From the NCBI RefSeq assembly GCF_004698125.1, contig NZ_ML214297.1, positions 1,584,881-1,648,880 of the forward strand: DNA of 64,000 nucleotides, read 5' to 3'. The first letter of the stretch is position 1. Every line of letters begins with the position of its first letter. A model generated the notes under the pieces. It was not told the DNA's origin. It searched no databases and worked only from the letters and a program-made list of their open reading frames with translations. Below are positions 25,428 through 31,800 of the stretch, piece by piece. A program made the position numbers and the translations under genes. The stretch comes from Halosimplex halophilum. Lineage in GTDB: Archaea > Halobacteriota > Halobacteria > Halobacteriales > Haloarculaceae.

Positions 25428-25889
25428 ATGCCCGGGCGCTACTACGAGGAGTTCGAGGTGGGCGAGACCATCGTCCACGACAAGCGCCGCACGGTCTCGG
25501 AGGCGGACAACCAGCGCTTCTGCGACCTGACGATGAACCAGCAGCCGCTGCACCTGGACGCCGAGTTCGCAGAGGGGACGCAGTTCGGCGAGCGGGTCGT
25601 CAACGGCCTCTACACGATGAGCCTCGCGGTGGGGCTGTCGATCCCGGAGACGACCGACGGGACCATCGTCGCGAACCTCTCGTACGACGACGTGGAGCAC
25701 CCGGCGCCGGTGTTCCACGGGGACACGCTCCGCGCCGAGTCGACGGTGACGGACAGACGCGAGACGAGCGACGGCGAGCGCGGCGTCGTGACGATGCACG
25801 TCGAGGCCTACCGCGTCGAGGACGGCACGGACACGCTCGTCTGCGAGTTCGACCGGACGGTGCTGGCGGAGAAGCGACCGGAAGAGTAG
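25428..25889 (+). CDS. MaoC-like (R)-specific enoyl-CoA hydratase, hotdog fold
   Basis: 153 residues. Starts MPGRYYEEFEVGETI. The hydratase-2 motif is spread over RTVSEADNQRFCDLTMNQQPLHLD, giving the catalytic Asp/Asn and His of the hot-dog fold. FGERVVNGLYTMSLAVGL is the central helix. Likely acts on enoyl-CoA or mesaconyl-CoA-type substrates; as a single-domain protein it would work as a dimer. The TATA-like GTTAACC near 25400 predicts initiation at about 25427, so the ATG at 25428 is leaderless. The stop-codon region is followed by two further 16-bp copies of itself. Confidence 0.85.
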   Translation: MPGRYYEEFEVGETIVHDKRRTVSEADNQRFCDLTMNQQPLHLDAEFAEGTQFGERVVNGLYTMSLAVGLSIPETTDGTIVANLSYDDVEHPAPVFHGDTLRAESTVTDRRETSDGERGVVTMHVEAYRVEDGTDTLVCEFDRTVLAEKRPEE

Positions 25890-25933
25890 CGACCGGACGG
25901 GCAGAACCCGACGAGTAGCGACCGGACGAGCAG
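25874..25933. repeat. 16-bp element repeated three times at the end of the MaoC-like gene
   Basis: GCGACCGGA(A/C)G(A/G)G(T/C)AG occurs at 25874-25889 (last codons and stop of the gene), 25889-25904 and 25918-25933. The first copy is coding, the others are not. Confidence 0.7.
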
Positions 25934-26050
25934 TGACTCCGGACCGTCGGACCGAACCGGACGGGGAGCGTGTCCCTCTGTGGAGAGTTGGGGGGAGCCG
26001 CCGGGACGGATCCCACGGCCGTCCCGGTCGTCCGGACACGACCCCGTCGG

Positions 26051-26416
26051 TCAGGCGGTCGCGAGCGCGACCGAGTTGACGAGGACGGTCGCCGTCCACG
26101 GGAGCGCGAGCCCCAGTGCGATGGCCGTCCCGTATCGCGGGCGGAGCGCCCGGAGCGCGCCGGCGCCGCAGACGACCAGGAGCTTCGCCGCGCCGAGCGC
26201 GGCGATCCCCAGGCCGCCGATGGCCCGGCGCATCACCGGGTTGCCCTCCGCGAGCCCCATCGACAGTCCCAGCCACGTGGTGTACACGTCGAGTGCCACC
26301 GACGCGGCGACGACCAGCCACAGCGCTCGCTCGACGTGCCGGCCGTCGGCCGCGCGACCGAGCAGCTCGCCGATCCCCCGCAGTCTGTCCGTACTCGCCA
26401 GTGGTGTGCCGCGCAT
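26051..26416 (-). CDS. DUF5658-type small membrane protein (paralogue 1)
   Basis: 121 residues with three to four membrane segments. The signature LDVYTTWLGLSMGLAEGNPVMR (Asp, Thr-Thr, Gly-Leu, Glu-Gly-Asn-Pro) is the core of the DUF5658 family; LGAAKLLVVCG and ALGLALPWTATVLVNS follow. Function is unknown. The closest relative in the window is the next gene upstream on the same strand (26641-27051), suggesting tandem duplication. The start is the ATG at 26416. It is convergent with the MaoC-like gene. Confidence 0.75.
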   Translation of the reverse strand: MRGTPLASTDRLRGIGELLGRAADGRHVERALWLVVAASVALDVYTTWLGLSMGLAEGNPVMRRAIGGLGIAALGAAKLLVVCGAGALRALRPRYGTAIALGLALPWTATVLVNSVALATA

Positions 26417-26589
26417 CGTACCCACCGCACGCCACCCCCCACCCAGAGGGGTGGATCGTGCGTGTGGGTGCTCGTCACAGCCCCTGAAAAAAGGATCGCT
26501 TCGGGCCACACTCGCCCCTCGACGGGAGCGGGTGCGCGCGGCAGAAGCGACGACAGGGGAGCGGCCGGGCCGCCACGTCGTCGGGCCCG

Positions 26590-26655
26590 GAGCGGCCTCG
26601 CTGTCGCAGCGGCGCCGGGAACACGGAAGCGGCCCCGCTGTCACAGCGACGCCAG
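26590..26655. repeat. Direct repeat containing the 3' end of DUF5658 paralogue 2
   Basis: Copy A (26628-26659, covering the last codons, the stop and some downstream bases) and copy B (26591-26622) are 37 bp apart and match at about 27 of 32 positions. All differences are transitions. Copy B lies outside any gene. Confidence 0.6.
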
Positions 26656-27051
26656 GAGCGCGGCGTTGAACAGGACGGCGAGCACCCACGGGACGGCCAG
26701 CCCGAGCGGCGCGACGATGGCGTACTCGGGCCAGAGGAAACGGAAGAGGAGCGCGACGCCGACGGCGCCGGCCTTCGCGAGGCCGAGCGCTGCCAGACCG
26801 AACGTCTCGAGCGCCTGTCGCATGAGCGGGTTGCGCTCGACGAGACCGATCGAGAGGCCGTACGCGGTCAGGACGATATCGAGCACCAGCGCCCAGCAGA
26901 CGAGCACCCACAGCAGCAGTTCCAGGTCGGACACGGAACCCGGAACCGCGCCGAGGTGCCCGTCGAGGGCCGACGAGTCGAGGGCGGTCGGATCGGTCGT
27001 GGCGAGCGGCATGTGTGGAGTCGGGACGGGTCGGTCGGTCGCCGGGGGCAC
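26641..27051 (-). CDS. DUF5658-type small membrane protein (paralogue 2)
   Basis: 136 residues. A polar N-terminus of about 40 residues precedes membrane segments beginning LELLLWVLVCWALVLD. The family signature IVLTAYGLSIGLVERNPLMRQAL aligns with paralogue 1, where D-x3-T-x-x-GL and (E/G)xNPxMR match. LGLAKAGAVGVAL and GLAVPWVLAVLFNAAL also align. Two starts are possible: the ATG at 27051, favoured by GTATACTC near 27101, or the ATG at 27012. Function unknown. It is divergent from cheC. Confidence 0.72.
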   Translation of the reverse strand: MPPATDRPVPTPHMPLATTDPTALDSSALDGHLGAVPGSVSDLELLLWVLVCWALVLDIVLTAYGLSIGLVERNPLMRQALETFGLAALGLAKAGAVGVALLFRFLWPEYAIVAPLGLAVPWVLAVLFNAALLASL

Positions 27052-27237
27052 GTCGGACCGCCCACCCGCCGTTTGCTACCGGGAGCGACACGCCCAAGAG
27101 TATACGTCGCTTATGCGCCCTATCGCCGGGTATCGAGGGACTACCGCTTCGACGCCGCTGTCGAAGCCGCAGGGGCGGCGAGCCGTGCTGTGCGCCGTTG
27201 CCAGCACGTTTACGGTGGTCCGGTCCCACCGAAACGT

Positions 27238-27882
27238 ATGGATTACGAGGTCGACGTGCGGAAACTCGAACTCTTCAACGAGATGGCCAGGGAGGGGGCG
27301 GCCACCGTCTCCGACCACCTCAACCAGCTGTCGGGACTCGACACCGAGATCGAGGTCTCGAAGATCAACTTCCTCGACATGGCCGACGTGCGCACCCACC
27401 TCGGCGCCGACGAGCAGGTCGGCATCTACGTCGAGCTGACCGAACCGCCCTACGGCTACGTCCTCTTCGTGCTCGAACCCGCCGGGAGCAAACGGCTCGC
27501 CCGGGGCATGGTCGGCGACATGGGGAGCGGCGAGGCCGAAGACGGCTTCTTCACCGAGATGGAGCGGTCGGCCATGCAGGAGATCGGCAACATCATGACG
27601 AGCGGGTTCATCGACGGCTGGGCGAACGTCCTCGACACGACCATCGACATGTCGACGCCCTCGTTCGTCTTCGGCCCCGCCAGCGACATCGTCGACGAGA
27701 TGGGCGGCTGGCCCGACGAGGAGATCGCCTTCGTCGTCGACTCCCACATCGTCGCCACCGACGCCGACGTGGAGGTCACCGTCTACACCTTCCCGCAGCT
27801 GGCCGCCCTCGTCGAACTGATCCAGAACATCGACGTGACGACCGACGTGGGCGCCGACACGGCCGCCTCGGACGTGCTCTGA
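27238..27882 (+). CDS. cheC: CheC-family CheY-P phosphatase
   Basis: 214 residues. The C-terminal half has the exact CheC active-site signature S-x3-E-x2-N-x22-P (S111, E115, N118, P141), which hydrolyses the aspartyl phosphate of CheY. The N-terminal helix (NEMAREGAATVSDHLNQLSG) is the homologous half but lacks the Asn, so there is one working site. CheC proteins adapt archaellum switching in haloarchaea. No other che genes are near, which is unusual but known for extra CheC copies. The TATA-like CGTTTACGG near 27210 gives leaderless initiation at 27238. The cyclo-ligase gene follows 11 bp later. Confidence 0.88.
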   Translation: MDYEVDVRKLELFNEMAREGAATVSDHLNQLSGLDTEIEVSKINFLDMADVRTHLGADEQVGIYVELTEPPYGYVLFVLEPAGSKRLARGMVGDMGSGEAEDGFFTEMERSAMQEIGNIMTSGFIDGWANVLDTTIDMSTPSFVFGPASDIVDEMGGWPDEEIAFVVDSHIVATDADVEVTVYTFPQLAALVELIQNIDVTTDVGADTAASDVL

Positions 27883-27893
27883 CCGGTCGAACG

Positions 27894-28604
27894 ATGAGCC
27901 CCGACAAGGAGACCCTCCGACAGGCCGTCTGGGACGACCTCGAAGACAGCGGCGAGGCCCGCTTCCCCTTCCCGCCCCACGGCCGCATCCCCAACTTCGC
28001 CGGTGCCGACCGGGCGGCCGACCGCCTGGCCGACCTCCCCGAGTGGGCCGACGCCGACACGCTCAAGGCCAACCCCGACGCGCCGCAGCTGCCCGCCCGC
28101 CGCGGCGCTCTCGACGCCGGGAAGACCGTCTACATGGCCGTCCCGCGCCTGCGCGACGAGCGCTGTTTCTACCGCCTCGACCCCGCCGACCTCGACGACC
28201 CCGACGCCGCCGCCACGGTCTCGGGCGTCGACGCACACGCCGAACAGGTCGGCCCCGACGCCGTCGACCGGATCGACCTCGTCCTCGTCGGCAGCGTCGC
28301 CGTCTCCCCCGCCGGCGCCCGCGTCGGCAAGGGCGAGGGCTACAGCGACCTGGAATTCGCCGTCCTCTCGGAGCTGGGGCTGGTCGACGCCGAGACGACC
28401 GTCGTCACCACCGTCCACGAGCGGCAGGTCCGCGAGGGGATCGACCCCGACGCCCACGACGTGCCCATCGACGTGGTCGTCACCCCCGAGCGGACGATCC
28501 GCACCGACTCGCCGTTCGAGCGACCCGACGGGGTCGACTGGTCGGCGCTCTCCGAGGAGCGGATCGACGAGATCCCGGTCCTGGAGCGGTTCCGGCCCGA
28601 CTGA
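27894..28604 (+). CDS. 5-formyltetrahydrofolate cyclo-ligase family protein
   Basis: 236 residues. Starts MSPDKETLRQAVWDDLEDSG, then FPFPPHGRIPNFAGAD, TLKANPDAPQ and a long domain with GARVGKGEGYSDLEFAVLSELG, the conserved nucleotide/substrate loop of the family. It closes 5-formyl-THF to 5,10-methenyl-THF with ATP in bacteria; archaeal members may work on related folates, and the purine genes further along use such one-carbon donors. Begins 11 bp after cheC, so probably co-transcribed. Confidence 0.85.
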   Translation: MSPDKETLRQAVWDDLEDSGEARFPFPPHGRIPNFAGADRAADRLADLPEWADADTLKANPDAPQLPARRGALDAGKTVYMAVPRLRDERCFYRLDPADLDDPDAAATVSGVDAHAEQVGPDAVDRIDLVLVGSVAVSPAGARVGKGEGYSDLEFAVLSELGLVDAETTVVTTVHERQVREGIDPDAHDVPIDVVVTPERTIRTDSPFERPDGVDWSALSEERIDEIPVLERFRPD

Positions 28605-28628
28605 CCGTCCCCCGCCGGCGCGTGTCGG

Positions 28629-29009
28629 TCACCTCGTCAGCGAGTCGGTCTCGGCGAGTTCCAGGGCGTTCGTCCCGGCCGCGGTGAGGACGGCGACGAG
28701 CGTCGCCAGGGTGAGCGCCCGGGAGGGCGGCAGCGAGAACGCCCCGACCGCGACGGCGAGCACGAGGAGGAAGGCGGCGCCGAACGCGCCGACGGCGGCC
28801 GCGACGCGACGCTGGCGGTCGGAGGCGTCCGCGCCGCTCCCGACGACGACCGCCGCGGCGGCGGTCGCGCCCGCGACCAGCCCGACCGGGAGCCCCACGA
28901 ACAGCGAGAACTCGATCCACCGGAGCGCGAACTCGGTGACCGCGGCCCCGACCGCGAGGAAGACCGCCAGTCCGGCCACCGCGGCCGCCGCGAGCGTGCG
29001 AGCGTGCAT
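28629..29009 (-). CDS. Small four-helix membrane protein, unknown function
   Basis: 126 residues. Four predicted membrane segments (about 5-27, 33-58, 70-92 and 95-115) with an Asp/Arg loop in the middle (GSGADASDRQRR). No motif recognised. A TATA-like GTTATTTC at about 29036 predicts initiation close to the ATG at 29009, so the start is well supported and the mRNA leaderless. It lies 54 bp after the stop of the thrombospondin-3/winged-helix gene on the same strand, so the two may be related, but the internal promoter implies separate control. Confidence 0.7.
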   Translation of the reverse strand: MHARTLAAAAVAGLAVFLAVGAAVTEFALRWIEFSLFVGLPVGLVAGATAAAAVVVGSGADASDRQRRVAAAVGAFGAAFLLVLAVAVGAFSLPPSRALTLATLVAVLTAAGTNALELAETDSLTR

Positions 29010-29063
29010 ACCTGTCGGTTCTCGCGGACGGGTGAAATAACTCGGCCGCCGCGGGGCGGGCGC

Positions 29064-30734
29064 CTACTCCTCGAAGGCCGATTCGGCGCCAGGCGGGAGG
29101 TCCTCGGGGCGCATGACGACGTTGCCCCGGCCAACGTCGACCTTGACGATGCTGTCCTCGTCTTCCATCGCCGAGAGGACGCGGCTGACCTTCGACTTCG
29201 ACCAGTCGGTCTCGTCGACGAGGTCGGCCTGGCGCATGCGCCCGTCGTGCTCGTCGAGCAGCGTGAACACGACCTCCTCGTCGGAGAGGAACTCGGTCGG
29301 CACCTCCTCGTCGGCGACCGACGGCTCCTCGGTCGTCCCGGCCGCGTCGCCGGAGACGGCGGCCGCGGCCGGTGCTTCGGGCCCGCCCGCGTCACCGGGG
29401 TCGTCTCCCGAGGCGCCGGACCCGAACACCCGGCGGAGCCGCGCGAGCGGCGCGCGGCCGGACCACGCCAGCAGGGCGACCACCGCGATCCCGGCGACGG
29501 TCACGCCGACCAGGCCGGCGAGCGCGAGCGACAGCCGGTCACCCATGGTGTCGACCTCCCTGGGGTCGGGGATCCCGTCGCCGTCCGTGTCGGGGTCGGT
29601 CGGGTCCGTCTCGTAGCGGTGGACCTCCGGACCGTCTTCGAGACCGTCCCCGTCCGTGTCGGGGTTGGTGGGGTTGGTGTCGTAGGTGTGGACCTCGGCG
29701 CCGTCGTCGAGGCCGTCGTCGTCGGTGTCGGGGTCGGTCGGGTCCGTCTCGTAGCGGTCGACCTCGGCGCCGTCCTCCAGCCCGTCCTCGTCGGTGTCGA
29801 CCTGGTTGGGGTCGGTCTCGTAGGTGTTGACCTCGAGGTTGTCGTCGAGGCCGTCCCCGTCCGTGTCGTTCTCCAGCGGGTTCGTCTCGTACTCGTTGAT
29901 CTCGGCGCCGTCGTCGAGGCCGTCACCGTCGCTGTCGGGCTCAGTCGGGTCCGTCTCGTAGGTGTTGACCTCGGCGCCGTCGGCGACGCCGTCGCCGTCC
30001 GTGTCGGCCTTGTTCGGGTTGGTCCCGAGTTCGAGCTCGCGCCGGTCGGCGAGGCCGTCGTCGTCCGTGTCGACCTTCGTCGGGTCCGTCTGGTAGCGGT
30101 CGACCTCGGCGCCGTCTTCGAGCCCGTCGTCGTCCGTGTCGGGGTTCGTGGGCGAGGTCTCGTAGGTCTCGACCTCGGCCGCGTCGGAGAGCCCGTCGTC
30201 GTCCGTGTCGTTCGACCGGAGCGAGGTCCCCAGCGACGCCTCCCGCTCGTTGGTCAGGCCGTCGTCGTCGAGGTCGCCGCCCCGCGTGATGACGGTGACC
30301 GGGTAGGTCTCGGTGTCCAGCGGGGTCGACGCGTTGGGCGCCGTCACCGAGACGCGGAGCCGCTGCTCGCCGGTGCGGTTGGCGGGCCACGAGCCGACGC
30401 CGACGGTGACGGTCCGGTTGTCGCCGGCCGCCACCGAGACGGACTGACAGCCCAGCCGGCGGTCGTCGCTCGCGACGGCGACGCAGGCCGACCCGCCGTC
30501 GAGGCCGCGCTCGCTCTCGACGGTGACGGCGAAGCGGTGGGCCCCGGACTGCCAGAGCGTGAGGTCCTCGCCGAGGGCGTCGACGGCGCCGTCGCCCTCG
30601 TAACTCGTCTCCGTGATCTCCGCATCGGCCTGTGAGACGCCCGTCGGCGCCTCGGGGGCCACCGGGGCGAGCGGTGTCGCGGTACCGGCCAGTAAGAGCG
30701 CCGCGAAGGCCCAGACGTGGACGTTCCGTACCAT
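29064..30734 (-). CDS. Membrane-spanning regulator: thrombospondin type-3 repeats outside, winged helix inside
   Basis: 556 residues. A signal peptide (1-30) and a beta-sandwich-like extracellular domain (about 40-150) precede eleven D-x-D-x-D-G repeats (155-392, period 22-24 residues, mostly (T/S)D(D/G)DGLxDGxEV). Each is a canonical calcium-binding thrombospondin type-3 loop. A membrane helix follows (about 402-424), then an Ala/Gly/Glu linker and a C-terminal winged helix (about 482-542) containing [19 protein letters not shown] and [15 protein letters not shown], the MarR-like recognition helix. The topology puts the sensor outside and the DNA-binding domain in the cytoplasm. The ATG at 30734 gives the signal peptide. 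A 22-bp palindrome lies 90 bp upstream. Confidence 0.85.
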   Translation of the reverse strand: MVRNVHVWAFAALLLAGTATPLAPVAPEAPTGVSQADAEITETSYEGDGAVDALGEDLTLWQSGAHRFAVTVESERGLDGGSACVAVASDDRRLGCQSVSVAAGDNRTVTVGVGSWPANRTGEQRLRVSVTAPNASTPLDTETYPVTVITRGGDLDDDGLTNEREASLGTSLRSNDTDDDGLSDAAEVETYETSPTNPDTDDDGLEDGAEVDRYQTDPTKVDTDDDGLADRRELELGTNPNKADTDGDGVADGAEVNTYETDPTEPDSDGDGLDDGAEINEYETNPLENDTDGDGLDDNLEVNTYETDPNQVDTDEDGLEDGAEVDRYETDPTDPDTDDDGLDDGAEVHTYDTNPTNPDTDGDGLEDGPEVHRYETDPTDPDTDGDGIPDPREVDTMGDRLSLALAGLVGVTVAGIAVVALLAWSGRAPLARLRRVFGSGASGDDPGDAGGPEAPAAAAVSGDAAGTTEEPSVADEEVPTEFLSDEEVVFTLLDEHDGRMRQADLVDETDWSKSKVSRVLSAMEDEDSIVKVDVGRGNVVMRPEDLPPGAESAFEE

Positions 30735-30823
30735 GGAGTCGTGGATCGTGTGCCGTCGCCGCCGTGGCCGGCCGCTCCCGCGCCCCGCGCACGTGCGGGC
30801 GGGACTGCTACCTGTAGGGTTCC

Positions 30824-30845
30824 GGGCGTTAGGAACCTTACGCCC
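30824..30845. promoter_or_regulatory. 22-bp near-perfect palindrome upstream of the membrane regulator gene
   Basis: GGGCGTTAGGAACCTTACGCCC, symmetric except for one T/T pair. It lies 90-111 bp before the ATG of the TSP3/winged-helix gene and between it and the DUF7344-like gene. Its size and symmetry fit an operator for a dimeric winged-helix protein. A hairpin, GAAGGGT-6 nt-ACCCTTC (30852-30871), lies next to it and could end the DUF7344-like transcript. Confidence 0.5.
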
Positions 30846-30929
30846 CCGTCTGAAGGGTATGCCCACCCTTCCGCGGTCAGGCGCCGCTTTCCGGACGCCC
30901 GCTCGGGCGCCCGCGTCGGTAAGCCGTCG

Positions 30930-31445
30930 TTAGGAGAGGCGCCCGCCCCCGGTCGTCACGTCCGCGTCGCAGCCGGACGGCCCGTCGACCTCCGTCTCCG
31001 CCCCCGTCCCCGCTTCCGCCCCGGGCGCGGCGTCGTCGGCGAGGTCGCCGAGTACACGGCCCGCGGACTCGCACCCGCTGCGGTCCGTCCACGGCTCGCT
31101 GACGGAGAGTTTCATCTCCTCGGAGAGGCGGACGGTCCCCGAGCGCGGGTCGTACGCGAGGACCCCGAAGTCGTCGAGCTTCGACAGGTGCGCGCATCCG
31201 AGGCGCCGACGGACGCGGTCGACGAGTTCCCCGTCGACCTCGGCCGGCTCCTCGCGGCCCCGCCACCACCCCACGAGGTGGGCCGCCAGCGCCTCGACCG
31301 ACGACCGACCGCCGACCGACTGCAGGTGATAGAGGATCGCCCGCCGCTCCCAGTCGGAGAAGATGTCGTGCATGGTCCGGATGCCCGCCGAGTCGACCCG
31401 ACTGCTGTCCCGTGTCGCTGCCGTGCGCGTGTGCATGTTTGACAT
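30930..31445 (-). CDS. DUF7344-type haloarchaeal winged-helix-like protein
   Basis: 171 residues from the ATG at 31445 (MSNMHTRT); an alternative ATG is nine bases later. The core (about 20-115) has DIFSDWERRAILYHLQSVGG, VDGELVDRVRRRLGCAHLSKLDDFGVLAYDPRSGTVRLS, the pattern of the DUF7344 winged-helix-like domain found in haloarchaeal regulators. The last 60 residues are acidic and low-complexity. It contains no membrane segment or catalytic motif. It is upstream of the membrane-regulator gene on the same strand, so a regulatory pair is plausible. Confidence 0.7.
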   Translation of the reverse strand: MSNMHTRTAATRDSSRVDSAGIRTMHDIFSDWERRAILYHLQSVGGRSSVEALAAHLVGWWRGREEPAEVDGELVDRVRRRLGCAHLSKLDDFGVLAYDPRSGTVRLSEEMKLSVSEPWTDRSGCESAGRVLGDLADDAAPGAEAGTGAETEVDGPSGCDADVTTGGGRLS

Positions 31446-31800
31446 GATTCGTGACGGGGGGATCCGGGCCGGCGCCGCCGACGCCGGTGGTCCACCTCGC
31501 CCCGTGTCTCTTCGGACGCCCGACAGTGCCAAAGAACCGCAAACACGTCCCGTCAGTTGTAGCGGTTTACCGCCGTCCCGTCGCTCCGAACCCCCCGAAA
31601 TCGGTACACACGGCCGAGTTCGGACGGTCCCGCCGATCGGACCGAAACGGTCGAAACGGACGGGCGTACGTCCGGAACACTCGAAACAATCACGACGCCG
31701 ACCGTTTCGGAACGGGGCGATCGCCGCGCGGGTCCCGCCGCTCGTCGGGCGAGGTCGGCGGCTCGTCGAGCGACGGGTTCGGGAGGGGAGCCGACGGCGG
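31446..31800. promoter_or_regulatory. Upstream region of the DUF7344-like gene with CGAAAC repeats and a 12-bp inverted repeat
   Basis: It contains CCGAAACGGTCG at 31642-31653 and its exact inverted copy CGACCGTTTCGG at 31699-31710, spaced 45 bp. Within and between them are further CGAAAC elements (31652-31657, and 31682-31687 as TCGAAACAAT). No TATA element is obvious close to the start codon. Repeated half-sites of this kind suggest binding of a regulator, possibly the DUF7344-like or winged-helix product. Confidence 0.45.
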
